DNA of 64,000 nt. Origin: Bacillus sp. PK3_68 (GTDB taxonomy: Bacteria > Bacillota > Bacilli > Bacillales > Domibacillaceae). The notes under the pieces are model-generated. The model saw nothing but the letters and a program-made list of their open reading frames with translations. It had not been told where the DNA came from and did not search any database. Positions 54,970 through 63,919 of the stretch are shown piece after piece. The DNA is taken from assembly GCF_003600835.1 (NCBI RefSeq), contig NZ_NQYC01000001.1, positions 1,116,001-1,180,000 on the forward strand. Reading direction: 5' to 3'. The stretch's first letter is position 1, and each line of letters begins with the position of its first letter. Both the position numbers and the translations under genes were made by a program.

Positions 54970-55455
54970 ATGAATAAGCAAACCATGAGAGCCTTTGCGT
55001 TCGGCCTTCTTGCCTCCGCCCTTGCCTTACTCATTTACAGGGAAGCAGCTGGTTCATCATCATTGCCCGAGAAAGAAATGGTCCAAAGTCTTGAAAAAAA
55101 ACAATATGTCGTATGGACCGCAAAAGAAGCGGCACAGCAAAAGCAAGAAAAAGAACAACTTGAGCAGAAATTAAACCAGGTAACTTCAGGAAATAATACG
55201 GGTAAGAAAGCAACAGAACAGGCAAAAAAAGAAAGCACAAGCCGTAAAAAAAACTATACCTTACGCATTGAATCCGGCATGTCCTCTTCAGAAGTCGGCC
55301 GAATTCTAAAAAAAGCCGGAATAGTAGAAGACAGTGAAAAATTCAACGATTATTTAACTGAAAATGGCTATGCGGAAAAACTTCAAGTCGGTGAACATAC
55401 GGTTCACCCCTCAATGTCAATGAAAGAAATAGCTGTTGTTTTAACAACCAAGTAA
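54970..55455 (+). CDS. yqzC: YceG/MltG-like membrane protein (YqzC-like)
   Basis: A 161-residue protein with one N-terminal membrane helix (about 9-25), an extracytoplasmic Lys/Glu/Gln-rich coiled coil (about 45-85) and a C-terminal domain (about 98-161) resembling the LysM-like subdomain of MltG (LRIESGMSSSEVGRILKKAG, LQVGEHTVHPSMSMKEIA). The catalytic transglycosylase domain is absent, so it may bind glycans without cleaving. The ATG at 54970 follows AAAGGATGA. Same operon as the gene before. Confidence 0.78.
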   Translation: MNKQTMRAFAFGLLASALALLIYREAAGSSSLPEKEMVQSLEKKQYVVWTAKEAAQQKQEKEQLEQKLNQVTSGNNTGKKATEQAKKESTSRKKNYTLRIESGMSSSEVGRILKKAGIVEDSEKFNDYLTENGYAEKLQVGEHTVHPSMSMKEIAVVLTTK

Positions 55456-55485
55456 AGGCTGCCCCTCAAAGGGCAGCCTTTACTT
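55452..55485. terminator. Bidirectional terminator, yqzC / pstB
   Basis: AAAGGCTGCCC / GGGCAGCCTTT stem with a short loop at the end of yqzC. On the minus strand it is about 70 bases after pstB and can end the pst transcript as well. Confidence 0.75.
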
Positions 55486-55553
55486 TCTTCATTGCCTAAC
55501 AACAGCGCTTTTCCCTCATGTATTTCAGGAAAGGAGATTAGCTTATCAGGCAC

Positions 55554-56369
55554 TTAGCCGAACCGTCCTGTAATATAGTCTTCTGTGCGGTTATCTTTTG
55601 GATGGTTAAAAATAGCATATGTGTCATCATATTCGATTACTTCTCCATTAAGGAAGAAAGCTGTCTTATCAGAAATCCGTGAAGCCTGCTGCATATTATG
55701 CGTGACAATAATAATAGAATACTTTTCCTTTAACTCCTGGATCAGTTCTTCTACTTTTAAAGTAGAAACCGGGTCAAGCGCCGAAGTCGGCTCATCCATT
55801 AATAAAACGTCCGGTTCTAGCGCAAGGCTGCGGGCAATACAAAGACGCTGCTGCTGACCGCCGGATAAACCATAAGCAGATTCGTGAAGCCTGTCTTTTA
55901 CTTCATCCCAAATGGCTGCCTGGCGCAAGCTCTTCTCGACCGTTTCATGAATGATTTGTTTATTTTTGATTCCATGAATCCTTAATCCAAAAGCAATATT
56001 CTCAAAAATTGATTTTGGAAACGGATTTGGTTTTTGAAACACCATGCCCACTCTCGTACGCAATTCTTCAACATGAAAGTCCTTGCTAAAAATATTTCTT
56101 CCTCGATATTCAATGGCTCCGGATGTTCTAACATTGGGAACGAGGTCAACCATGCGGTTTAATGTTTTAATATAAGTTGACTTTCCACATCCTGAAGGAC
56201 CAATAATGGCTGTTACTTCTCTTTCTTTCATATCAAGATTAATATTTTTTAATGCATGATGATTCCCATACCAGAGATTGCATTTTTTTGTACTATAAAC
56301 GGTTTGACGCTCAACAGGTGCTTGTTCTTTGATTCTCTTCTCTTTTGTTTTAAAGGCGACTAGTGCCAT
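55554..56369 (-). CDS. pstB: Phosphate ABC transporter ATP-binding protein PstB
   Basis: ATPase of the high-affinity phosphate importer. The 271 residues show Walker [10 protein letters not shown], the ABC signature [10 protein letters not shown], Walker [13 protein letters not shown] and the H-loop IVTHNM. Only one pstB is present, whereas B. subtilis has two (pstBA, pstBB). Last gene of pstSCAB, 33 bases after pstA. Confidence 0.97.
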   Translation of the reverse strand: MALVAFKTKEKRIKEQAPVERQTVYSTKKCNLWYGNHHALKNINLDMKEREVTAIIGPSGCGKSTYIKTLNRMVDLVPNVRTSGAIEYRGRNIFSKDFHVEELRTRVGMVFQKPNPFPKSIFENIAFGLRIHGIKNKQIIHETVEKSLRQAAIWDEVKDRLHESAYGLSGGQQQRLCIARSLALEPDVLLMDEPTSALDPVSTLKVEELIQELKEKYSIIIVTHNMQQASRISDKTAFFLNGEVIEYDDTYAIFNHPKDNRTEDYITGRFG

Positions 56370-56402
56370 CTTGTTTCCTCCTCATTCATTTTAACTGTCT
56401 AT

Positions 56403-57293
56403 TTAGCGCTTATTCTCATAACGGTTGCGGATCCACACAGCGACCGAATTCATTAGAATCAAAATAACCAGCAAGACGATAATCCCGGCAGCTGCAAGGA
56501 AGTGAAACTCCTCCTGCGGTCTGCTCGTCCAGTTATAAATCTGCATAGGCAAAGCCGTAAACTGGTCAAACACATTTTTGGGTAGAAACGCAACAAATGC
56601 GGGAATGCCAATAACAACTAACGGAGCCGTTTCTCCAATCGCGCGAGAGAAAGCAAGGATACTTCCGGTTAGAATACCTGCGATAGCAGAAGGCAAGACC
56701 ACTCGCAAAATCGTTTGCCACTTCGTAGCCCCAAGTCCGTAGGATGCTTCTCTTAATTCTTTTGGCACTGCCCGGATCGCTTCCTGAGAAGCAACGATGA
56801 TAACAGGAAGAATGAGCAAGCTCATCGTTAAGCCTGCTGCCAGGACACTGTTTCCAAAAAAGAGAATTCGCACAAAGATCGTTAATCCCAATAAACCAAA
56901 AACAACAGAAGGCACGCCAGCCAAATTGGAAATATTCATTTGAATAAAACGAGTTAATCGATTTTTACTCGCATATTCCTCCAAATAAATAGCTGTACCA
57001 ACACCAAGCAGCAAAGAAACAGGCACAACGACGGCCATCATCCACACTGTGCCAATTAAAGCAGCTTTTATGCCTGCCTGCTCAGGTCGTCTGGAAGCAA
57101 AGTTTTGCAAGAAGTCCCATGAAAGGTGGGAAGCCCCCTGCGAAAAAATTTGTGCAAGCAGCACAATTAATAGAATGAAAGTAAAAAAGGCAGCAAAGAA
57201 AAACAAGCCTTTATATAATTTATTCTTCAAGAGACGAATCGGAATTTTTTCAACCATCTCATCTGTGCGTATATTTTTTTGTACATTCTCCAT
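56403..57293 (-). CDS. pstA: Phosphate ABC transporter permease PstA
   Basis: Second permease of the Pst importer, 296 residues, six membrane helices and the EAA-type cytosolic loop ELREASYGLGATKWQTILRVVLP. It overlaps the pstC stop by one base. The N-terminal 25 residues are charged and cytosolic. Complete. Confidence 0.96.
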   Translation of the reverse strand: MENVQKNIRTDEMVEKIPIRLLKNKLYKGLFFFAAFFTFILLIVLLAQIFSQGASHLSWDFLQNFASRRPEQAGIKAALIGTVWMMAVVVPVSLLLGVGTAIYLEEYASKNRLTRFIQMNISNLAGVPSVVFGLLGLTIFVRILFFGNSVLAAGLTMSLLILPVIIVASQEAIRAVPKELREASYGLGATKWQTILRVVLPSAIAGILTGSILAFSRAIGETAPLVVIGIPAFVAFLPKNVFDQFTALPMQIYNWTSRPQEEFHFLAAAGIIVLLVILILMNSVAVWIRNRYENKR

Positions 57294-58237
57294 TAATATT
57301 CCTCCCTGAACCTTCTGGAAATTCTCTGTGCCAGCATGTTCATAGCGAGTGTAAAAAGAAACAGCGTAAAGCCGACTGCATAAATACTGTAATAAATAGT
57401 TGTGCCAAATCCGGCGTCACCCGTGCTGACTTGAACAATGTAAGAGGTCATGGTTTGTAGCGAAGTCGTCAAATCCAGTGAAGCCGTTGGTGTCGAACCT
57501 CCTGCAATAGAAACGATCATCGTCTCACCAATGGCACGGGAGACGGCCAGTACAATGGATGCGATAATTCCTGATAATGCTGCGGGAAAAGCAACCCGCC
57601 AAGTCATTTCCCACTTGGTCGCTCCGAGTGCTAAAGCCCCTTGGCGCACTGATTCGGGGACGGAGGAAAGGGCATCTTCTGAAAGCGATACAATCATCGG
57701 AATAATCATCATACCAACTACCATCCCTGGGCTGACGGCATTGAACATTTCCAATGAAGGAAACATAGATCGCAGCAATGGAGTAACAAATGTTAATGCA
57801 AAGAACCCGTAGACAATTGTCGGTACTCCTGCCAGCACCTCTAATGTCGGCTTCATTACCTTTCTAACTCTTTCTGACGCATATTCACTTAAATAAATAG
57901 CAACAGCAAGACCGATGGGAACAGCTGTTAAGGAAGCAATTAAAGTAATTTTCAATGTACCTATAAATAAAGGCAGAATTCCGTATGTTGCATCAGTCTT
58001 AGAGAATGGATACCATTCTTTTGCTGTTAAAAACTCAGCTAATGGTATTTGCTTAAAAAAGGTAAACGTTTCAACAATTAAGGTCAGGACAATTCCGATT
58101 GTGGTGACAACAGAGACAGCCGCCATTAAAAAGAGAAGAACTGGAATCACTTTTTCGCTCTTGCTCAGAAAGCCATTTTGATATTTTTTCTCAAGCAGGC
58201 TCTGGACTGGGCTCTTTCGTTCGTTATTCGCTTTCAA
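57293..58237 (-). CDS. pstC: Phosphate ABC transporter permease PstC
   Basis: First permease of the Pst importer, 314 residues with six membrane helices and the loop SVRQGALALGATKWEMTWRV. The TTG at 58237 is 8 bases after AAAGGAG and is preferred; a TTG six codons earlier lies within the ribosome site. A stable hairpin separates it from pstS. Confidence 0.95.
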   Translation of the reverse strand: MKANNERKSPVQSLLEKKYQNGFLSKSEKVIPVLLFLMAAVSVVTTIGIVLTLIVETFTFFKQIPLAEFLTAKEWYPFSKTDATYGILPLFIGTLKITLIASLTAVPIGLAVAIYLSEYASERVRKVMKPTLEVLAGVPTIVYGFFALTFVTPLLRSMFPSLEMFNAVSPGMVVGMMIIPMIVSLSEDALSSVPESVRQGALALGATKWEMTWRVAFPAALSGIIASIVLAVSRAIGETMIVSIAGGSTPTASLDLTTSLQTMTSYIVQVSTGDAGFGTTIYYSIYAVGFTLFLFTLAMNMLAQRISRRFREEY

Positions 58238-58257
58238 GATGAAAACTCCTTTCAACC

Positions 58258-58296
58258 TTGCACAAGCGGGTAGAGCTTCTCTATCCCGCTTGTGCT
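58258..58296 (-). other. Intercistronic hairpin between pstS and pstC
   Basis: GCACAAGCGGG-TAGAG / CTC-TA-CCCGCTTGTGC forms a long stem without a T run. It is well placed to protect the 3' end of pstS mRNA or attenuate read-through, giving more binding protein than permease. Confidence 0.7.
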
Positions 58297-58312
58297 TTCA
58301 ACTGTTCTCGGA

Positions 58313-59275
58313 TTATTTTTTTAAACCTTCTAGTGTTTCTAAGCCTTTTTTATACTCTTCTTCTGGAAGCTTGACATAGCCAACTTCTTCCGATAATGTG
58401 CCTGCATTCTCAATCGTGAACTTCAAATAATCATAAACTGCTTTATCTTCTGCAACTGCCTTGTTAGCAGCATATGTGAATAATGGTCTGGATAATGGAG
58501 CATATTCGCCGCTTTCAATTGTTTCGTTTGTCGGCTCCACTGCACCTTTTCCAGCGTCAATCGGAACAACTTTCAACTTGTCTTTGTTTTCTAAGTAGTA
58601 AGCATATCCAAAATACCCAATCCCGCTCTTCTCTCCTGTTACTCCTTGTACAAGCACATTGTCGTCTTCAGACAATACCGCTGATTTGTCGATCTGCGCA
58701 CCATCGAGAATCACTTCATCAAAGTAATCATACGTACCAGAGTCTGTACCCGGAGAGTAAAGTTTGATTTCTTCATCTGGCCATCCTTTGCGAATATCAG
58801 ACCATTTTTTTGGTTTGCCGTTATCAACCCAAATCTTTTGTAATTCCTCGATTGTCAGGTTGTCCACCCAATCATTATCTTTATTTACAACGACGGAAAG
58901 ACCGTCATAAGCCAATTTAAATTCTGTAAAGTCTATTCCTTTCTCCTCTAATGCTGCCTTTTCTTCATCTTTAATCGGACGAGATGCGTTGCTCATTTGT
59001 GTTTCACCAGCAATCAACTTTTCAAACCCGCCGCCTGTACCCGAGTAACCAACAGTTACTTTTACGTCTGGCTGTTCCATCATATATTCTTCAGAAACAG
59101 CTTCCATGATTGGGAAAACAGTAGAGGAGCCGTCAATTTGTATGTTTCCTTGCATTTGTTTATTTTCTTCTGCTGATTGTTCAGCATTTCCCTCACCGCC
59201 TGTGCTGTTGCATGCTCCCAGCACGAGCGCTGTGCTCATCATTGCTAAACCTGTCAACACTTTTATCTTTTTCAT
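58313..59275 (-). CDS. pstS: Phosphate-binding lipoprotein PstS
   Basis: Surface-anchored phosphate receptor of the Pst importer. The 320 residues begin with a lipoprotein signal (lipobox LGAC, C22 lipidated), then the family phosphate-contact segments [33 protein letters not shown] and [12 protein letters not shown]. First gene of the operon, after an array of Pho box repeats. Complete. Confidence 0.97.
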   Translation of the reverse strand: MKKIKVLTGLAMMSTALVLGACNSTGGEGNAEQSAEENKQMQGNIQIDGSSTVFPIMEAVSEEYMMEQPDVKVTVGYSGTGGGFEKLIAGETQMSNASRPIKDEEKAALEEKGIDFTEFKLAYDGLSVVVNKDNDWVDNLTIEELQKIWVDNGKPKKWSDIRKGWPDEEIKLYSPGTDSGTYDYFDEVILDGAQIDKSAVLSEDDNVLVQGVTGEKSGIGYFGYAYYLENKDKLKVVPIDAGKGAVEPTNETIESGEYAPLSRPLFTYAANKAVAEDKAVYDYLKFTIENAGTLSEEVGYVKLPEEEYKKGLETLEGLKK

Positions 59276-59328
59276 TCCGTTCTCCCCCTACCAACTTGTA
59301 AGTTTTTGTTGTTCTTTACAGTAATCAG

Positions 59329-59334
59329 ATTATC
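59329..59334 (-). promoter_or_regulatory. -10 element of the pst promoter
   Basis: GATAAT on the minus strand, 7 bases after the last Pho box hexamer and with no -35 match, as expected for a PhoP-activated sigma-A promoter. Confidence 0.6.
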
Positions 59335-59341
59335 TGAAAAC

Positions 59342-59380
59342 TGTTAAACGGGTTTTAATAGAATGTTAACGTTTTGTAAA
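59342..59380 (-). promoter_or_regulatory. PhoP binding array (Pho box) of the pst operon
   Basis: Four hexamers on the minus strand, TTTACA, TTAACA, TTAAAA, TTAACA, are each separated by exactly 5 bases, giving an 11-base period. This matches the Bacillus PhoP consensus TT(A/C/T)ACA with 5-base spacing, right upstream of pstS. It predicts induction by phosphate starvation. Confidence 0.92.
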
Positions 59381-59473
59381 TCGTCATTATTCAACAATAA
59401 AGATACAAATGATGAATACAAAAATAGCTTAATAACAAGTCGTTTACACCATGGGTACTTACTTTTCTCCAAA

Positions 59474-59525
59474 TAAAAAACACCTCCAGCTGCCAGATCT
59501 GTCTGACAATTGGAGGTGCCTTTTG
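59474..59525 (-). terminator. Terminator of pbpA
   Basis: GGCACCTCCA / TGGAGGTGTT stem with a loop that itself contains short complementary parts, followed by T6 on the minus strand, 17 bases after the pbpA stop. Confidence 0.85.
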
Positions 59526-59541
59526 TAGATATAACAGGATT

Positions 59542-61722
59542 TTATTCTTCTTCCACTTCGCCATCTTCTTCATCTTTTGAGCGAACGTCCTTTTCAACAA
59601 CGACAGCGGACGTTTCTTCTTTTGCTTTTTGCTCTTTTAATTCAAAATATTTATCAAGCACTTTTCGGCCAATAATATAATTGATTGATGATGAGCTGCC
59701 ACCGCTTTGATAAGCCCATGGCACAACAACGGCAAAAGCCACTTCTGGCTTATCATAAGGTGCATAACCTACAAGGTTGATATTCCAGGTCATCGGCAAC
59801 GGCTGTCCATTTTCTAAATATTGCTCTCGCTTCGGACCATCATATTGTCCTTCTGCCGTTCCTGATTTGCCAGCCGGACTATATGGAGCACTAGAGAAAT
59901 ACTTTTTACCTGTTCCTTGTGAACCACTCATTACCATTCGAAAACCTTCTTGCACATGCTTAATTTCACTTGAACTTGCATCTAGGCGATTAAGTACTTC
60001 CGGCTGGATCTCTTCTGTAACCGGACCAATCTTGCCTGTTTCTGCTGTTGGCTGACGAATTTCTTTCACAATATGCGGCTTCATGCGATAACCACCATTC
60101 GCAATGGTAGAAACATACTGGGCGAGTTGCAATGGTGTATACGTATCAAATTGACCAATTGCATAGTCAAGGGCCAGACCAGGCTGCGTTATCTCTCCCT
60201 GAAAACCAATTTGTTCATTTGGTAAATCGATGCCGGTGCGCACCCCAAGGCCAAACTGGCTGAAATAACGGCGCATTGTCGGTACAGTATCCGGGTCAAT
60301 TCTTAACGGACCATTCGGACGATATTTCGCACCGCCAATTTTCATGGCCGTCTTAAACATATACACATTGGAAGAGCGCATCAACGCATATTGATCACTA
60401 ATCCCCATAGCGCCACCCCGGTTAAACCAGGAACTTTTTGTCTTGCCTCCTGATCCTGCAAATCGTAAAGGCTCGTCAACAATATATTCTCCCGGATGAA
60501 TAGCCCCAGTCATATATCCCGTTAGAACGGTTGCTCCTTTAACGACAGAGCCCATCGTATAAGAAGTGGTAAGGTTTCCTAGTGCAAAATCAAGCATTTC
60601 TGCTTTTCCTTTATTCACTTCATACTTTTTCCCGGAAAGAGCTAATATTTCCCCAGTGTTCGGATCCATTACTGTAACAAAAACCCTATCCAGAAGCGGA
60701 TGGCCTCCCTGTCTCTTCGCCTTTCCTAATTCTTCTTCGATGATTTTATCTACAGCAACTTGCAAGTCCATATCAATGGTTAAGATTAAATCGTTCCCGC
60801 GCTGTCCTTTCCGAACGATCTCAGAATCAAGAATGTTCCCAGATTTGTCTGTTACATTTTTTACTTTAGTCTTCTGGCCCCGAAGTACTTCTTCATATTG
60901 ATACTCAATATAACTTTTACCCACGCGATCATTTCGGCTATAATCCCTGGAAAGATAAAAATCGACCATCTCTCTTGGCAGACCTTCACGGGAAGAAGAA
61001 ATATTTCCAAGTACTGTTTTGAGCGTCTCATCATAAGAGTATGCTCGGTCCCAGTCAGTTGTTGTATTCACTCCTGGAAGAGATGCCAAGTTCTCACTAA
61101 CGATTGCATACTCCTCTTCCGTTACATTTTTATTTTTAACAACTTGTGGAGTCATCGCATAACCAGAAGTAAACTCACGATAAATGGCAAGCACTTCTAA
61201 ATCTTCGTTTGTTAATGTCTTTAAATCTTTATCCGTAATCCGGTCAAGTTGCATTTGATAAAGTTTTTTTGATGAAATTTCGTTTTGGTTGGCCTTTTCC
61301 CACTCTTTTTTGGTAATTTTCTTCTTTGCCTTTTCCTCATTTTTGATAAGCCAGTAATCTTTTTTATCCCGTTCAGTCACTTGATCCGTCTCTTTGTCAA
61401 TCAGCTTCGCGAGTTTTTTTGCTGTTTTCAGCATTTCCTCTTGTGAAGCCCCTTTTTTACGCGTATAGGTGATGGCATTTTGCGGAACATTATCCACCAC
61501 AATCTGGCCATTGCGATCAAAGATTTTCCCACGCGGTACACTTGCATTTACTGTCACGTCTTCTGTTCGCTCAATTTTCCGCTGATAATCTTCCCCCTGG
61601 ACAATTTGCACAATCCCCAGTCTGAAAATTAAGATCGAAAAAAGCAAAAAGACAACAAAAAACATCATGTTCATCCGAAAAGGAACATGTGTCTTCTTCT
61701 TTCTCTTTGTTTTTTTCACCAT
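59542..61722 (-). CDS. pbpA: Class B penicillin-binding protein (PBP2A type)
   Basis: Peptidoglycan transpeptidase for lateral wall growth. The 726 residues have a basic N-terminus, one membrane helix (about 17-40), a dimerisation domain (about 55-330) and a transpeptidase domain with S392-V-V-K, the SSN-type motif in MRSSNVYM and the KSGT triad in AGKSGTAEGQ. An acidic C-terminal tail (EDGEVEEE) closes the protein. Named pbpA from position between pstS and yqgE; the close paralogue PbpH is the alternative. Confidence 0.95.
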   Translation of the reverse strand: MVKKTKRKKKTHVPFRMNMMFFVVFLLFSILIFRLGIVQIVQGEDYQRKIERTEDVTVNASVPRGKIFDRNGQIVVDNVPQNAITYTRKKGASQEEMLKTAKKLAKLIDKETDQVTERDKKDYWLIKNEEKAKKKITKKEWEKANQNEISSKKLYQMQLDRITDKDLKTLTNEDLEVLAIYREFTSGYAMTPQVVKNKNVTEEEYAIVSENLASLPGVNTTTDWDRAYSYDETLKTVLGNISSSREGLPREMVDFYLSRDYSRNDRVGKSYIEYQYEEVLRGQKTKVKNVTDKSGNILDSEIVRKGQRGNDLILTIDMDLQVAVDKIIEEELGKAKRQGGHPLLDRVFVTVMDPNTGEILALSGKKYEVNKGKAEMLDFALGNLTTSYTMGSVVKGATVLTGYMTGAIHPGEYIVDEPLRFAGSGGKTKSSWFNRGGAMGISDQYALMRSSNVYMFKTAMKIGGAKYRPNGPLRIDPDTVPTMRRYFSQFGLGVRTGIDLPNEQIGFQGEITQPGLALDYAIGQFDTYTPLQLAQYVSTIANGGYRMKPHIVKEIRQPTAETGKIGPVTEEIQPEVLNRLDASSSEIKHVQEGFRMVMSGSQGTGKKYFSSAPYSPAGKSGTAEGQYDGPKREQYLENGQPLPMTWNINLVGYAPYDKPEVAFAVVVPWAYQSGGSSSSINYIIGRKVLDKYFELKEQKAKEETSAVVVEKDVRSKDEEDGEVEEE

Positions 61723-61804
61723 TACATTATCCTCTCTCTTAAAAATCTATTATTCTCTTTTTCCATTTTAAACAACTTCTTGTTTTTTTTCTACATCCAA
61801 GCCT

Positions 61805-61837
61805 AAAAAGAGACTTGGGTTAATTAACCAAGTCTCT
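61805..61837 (-). terminator. Terminator overlapping the end of yqgE
   Basis: AGAGACTTGG / CCAAGTCTCT stem around TTAATTAAC, followed by TTTTTAGG on the minus strand; the stem includes the last codons and stop of yqgE. Confidence 0.8.
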
Positions 61838-63052
61838 AACAGTCTGCATATTCACTTTTCTAATGCATAGATAAATCAAACTATGTCCGGCTCCGAGAAT
61901 GACGAGCAACACCGGAATACTTTCTCTTTCATCAAACAGTGTGATGGCCACGATAAAAGACAAAATGGAAACAATGCGACCAACATTAATAAATACTTCC
62001 CTGACCACGATGTACTCTACCCTTCTTTCTGCGGCCTCTCTACTTCGGCCTATTACGTCGTAGGTCATGGACAAGTAAGGTACAAGCAAAAATGGATAAG
62101 CGATAGCGATAATCGCCGCATAAATCAGCAGCCTAGTGAACGTTATATCCACTATAATGAGAAACAGCGACAGAAAAAGCACAATTCCGCCCGCAAAAAT
62201 CACTTTTTTCCGATACTGTTTCTTTACTAATTTAACAGCCAGTGAATAACTGAAGAAGGAAACGCCAGAGTAAACTAATCCATACGTGCCAAGAGCGAGT
62301 TCACTTCCAGTTGTAACGAAAACAAAGACTGAAATAACGAAGACAAACACCCCTTCTCTCAATCCTTGAAAAAAGTGGGCATTCAGCACTCGTTTCCAAT
62401 CCGGATGACGGTCTCTTTCTTTCCAAACTTCCAGCAGCTGAAAGCGGCCGCTTGAAGGGCGACGCTTTAATAGTAAACTCAATAAAACAGCGATAAAAAA
62501 ACAGCCAAGAGAAGCGCCAAAGATAATGAAATACCCGGTATTAGAAGCAAAACGGCTGATGATAAAACCGGCTACTATCGGGCCAATCATTCCGCCCATT
62601 GAAAGTAAAGAACCGAAAAAGCCATTAAAAAAATCTCTCGTTTCCGGTTCTGTAATTTCAAATGTCAACACGTTGTAAGCAAGCCAGTAGAACCCATAAC
62701 CGACACCGAGCAGCGCGCCAAGCAGTATGATCCAATCCGATGCTTGGTTGCCGATAAACAGCACGGCTACATAAAAGAAGCCGAGAAATAACACACCCAT
62801 TCTTAATACAACGACACGGTCTACTTTTTTTGCACACTGGCCGGCAGCAATGTAAGACAACAATTCAAAGATCACTGCCGTCAAATTATAAACAGCCAAA
62901 TCGATAAACTGGCCAGACTGCCTCCATAAAAAAATATTTACAAACGTATTGGACAACGCCACACTCAGGGAATATAAGCCGCCAATAAGCAGCAGCAGTC
63001 CAAGATCCTTTGACAGCGCTAAGTGGCGGAATCTCTTTCGAATGATCGACAA
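61820..63052 (-). CDS. yqgE: MFS transporter YqgE
   Basis: A polytopic membrane protein of the major facilitator superfamily, 410 residues and about twelve helices. The TTG at 63052 is 6 bases after AAAGGGGGA; the in-frame upstream stretch would start inside the sodA terminator and is rejected. Substrate unknown; visible text includes GVGYGFYWLAYNVLTFEITEPETRDFFNG read in two parts. Between pbpA and sodA as in B. subtilis. Confidence 0.9.
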   Translation of the reverse strand: MSIIRKRFRHLALSKDLGLLLLIGGLYSLSVALSNTFVNIFLWRQSGQFIDLAVYNLTAVIFELLSYIAAGQCAKKVDRVVVLRMGVLFLGFFYVAVLFIGNQASDWIILLGALLGVGYGFYWLAYNVLTFEITEPETRDFFNGFFGSLLSMGGMIGPIVAGFIISRFASNTGYFIIFGASLGCFFIAVLLSLLLKRRPSSGRFQLLEVWKERDRHPDWKRVLNAHFFQGLREGVFVFVISVFVFVTTGSELALGTYGLVYSGVSFFSYSLAVKLVKKQYRKKVIFAGGIVLFLSLFLIIVDITFTRLLIYAAIIAIAYPFLLVPYLSMTYDVIGRSREAAERRVEYIVVREVFINVGRIVSILSFIVAITLFDERESIPVLLVILGAGHSLIYLCIRKVNMQTVRDLVN

Positions 63053-63103
63053 GATGCATCCCCCTTTCCCTTTATAGCGTTTGGAGAAAAGGAGAAAGTT
63101 ATT

Positions 63104-63136
63104 CAAAAAAAGCGAACCGAAAAAATCGGTTCGCTT
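63104..63136 (-). terminator. Terminator of sodA
   Basis: AAGCGAACCGA / TCGGTTCGCTT stem with a 4-5 base loop, followed by T7 on the minus strand, 6 bases after the sodA stop. Confidence 0.92.
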
Positions 63137-63141
63137 CATAA

Positions 63142-63750
63142 TTATTTCGCTTCTTTATAACGCTTAGCTACCTCATCCCAGTTAACAACATTCCAGAAAG
63201 CGTTGATGTAATCTGGACGACGGTTTTGGTAATTTAAGTAGTATGCATGCTCCCAAACGTCTAAACCAAGGATTGGAGTTTTCCCTTCCATGATTGGAGA
63301 ATCTTGGTTTGGTGTGCTTGTTACTTCTAATTCGCCGTTGTTAACAACAAGCCATGCCCATCCAGAACCAAAGCGGCCTGCAGCTGCAGCAGCGAATTCT
63401 TCTTTAAACTTGTCAAGGCTGCCGAATTTGCTGCTAATGGCATCAGCTAATTCGCCAGTTGGCTCTCCGCCACCATTTGGAGATAGAAGTTGCCAGAATA
63501 AAGAGTGATTCGCATGGCCGCCGCCATTATTGCGTACTGCAGTGCGCACACTTTCTGGAACAGCATCTAAGTTAGCGATTACTTCTTCCACTGACTTGTT
63601 TGCTAATTCATCTTGTCCTTCAAGAGCTTTGTTTAAATTTGTAACATATGTGTTGTGGTGTTTCGTATGGTGGATATTCATTGTTTCCTTGTCAATATGA
63701 GGCTCCAATGCATCATATGCGTAAGGTAATTCAGGTAATTGAAATGCCAT
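63142..63750 (-). CDS. sodA: Superoxide dismutase (Mn)
   Basis: Removes superoxide. The 202 residues have metal ligands H27 (in NIHHTKHH), a His in [12 protein letters not shown]164 and H168 ([12 protein letters not shown]). G/Q and residues around GGGHANH fit the manganese type. The ATG at 63750 ([18 protein letters not shown]) follows GGGAGGAA; upstream in-frame codons are rejected. Full length. Confidence 0.98.
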   Translation of the reverse strand: MAFQLPELPYAYDALEPHIDKETMNIHHTKHHNTYVTNLNKALEGQDELANKSVEEVIANLDAVPESVRTAVRNNGGGHANHSLFWQLLSPNGGGEPTGELADAISSKFGSLDKFKEEFAAAAAGRFGSGWAWLVVNNGELEVTSTPNQDSPIMEGKTPILGLDVWEHAYYLNYQNRRPDYINAFWNVVNWDEVAKRYKEAK

Positions 63751-63853
63751 AATAAATTCCTCCCTATGTAATATTTGTTTCGCAGACTTCAACTATAAGA
63801 TTAACAAAAGTGAAAGCGCTAATCAATAATAAAGCTTATCGGATTTAAAGAAA

Positions 63854-63895
63854 AAACAGTCGTGCTTTCTGTAACACCCTTTCAGAAAGACGACC
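63854..63895 (-). terminator. Terminator of phoU
   Basis: GTCGTCTTTCTG / CAGAAAGCACGAC stem (one mismatch) followed by TGTTTTTTC on the minus strand, about 25 bases after the phoU stop. Confidence 0.85.
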
Positions 63896-63919
63896 GCTTA
63901 TTATTATCATCAACTTTCT

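Noticed and set aside
63053-63139. 29-residue N-terminal extension of yqgE
   Set aside because: It would begin inside the sodA terminator hairpin; a TTG with AAAGGGGGA before it is the better start.
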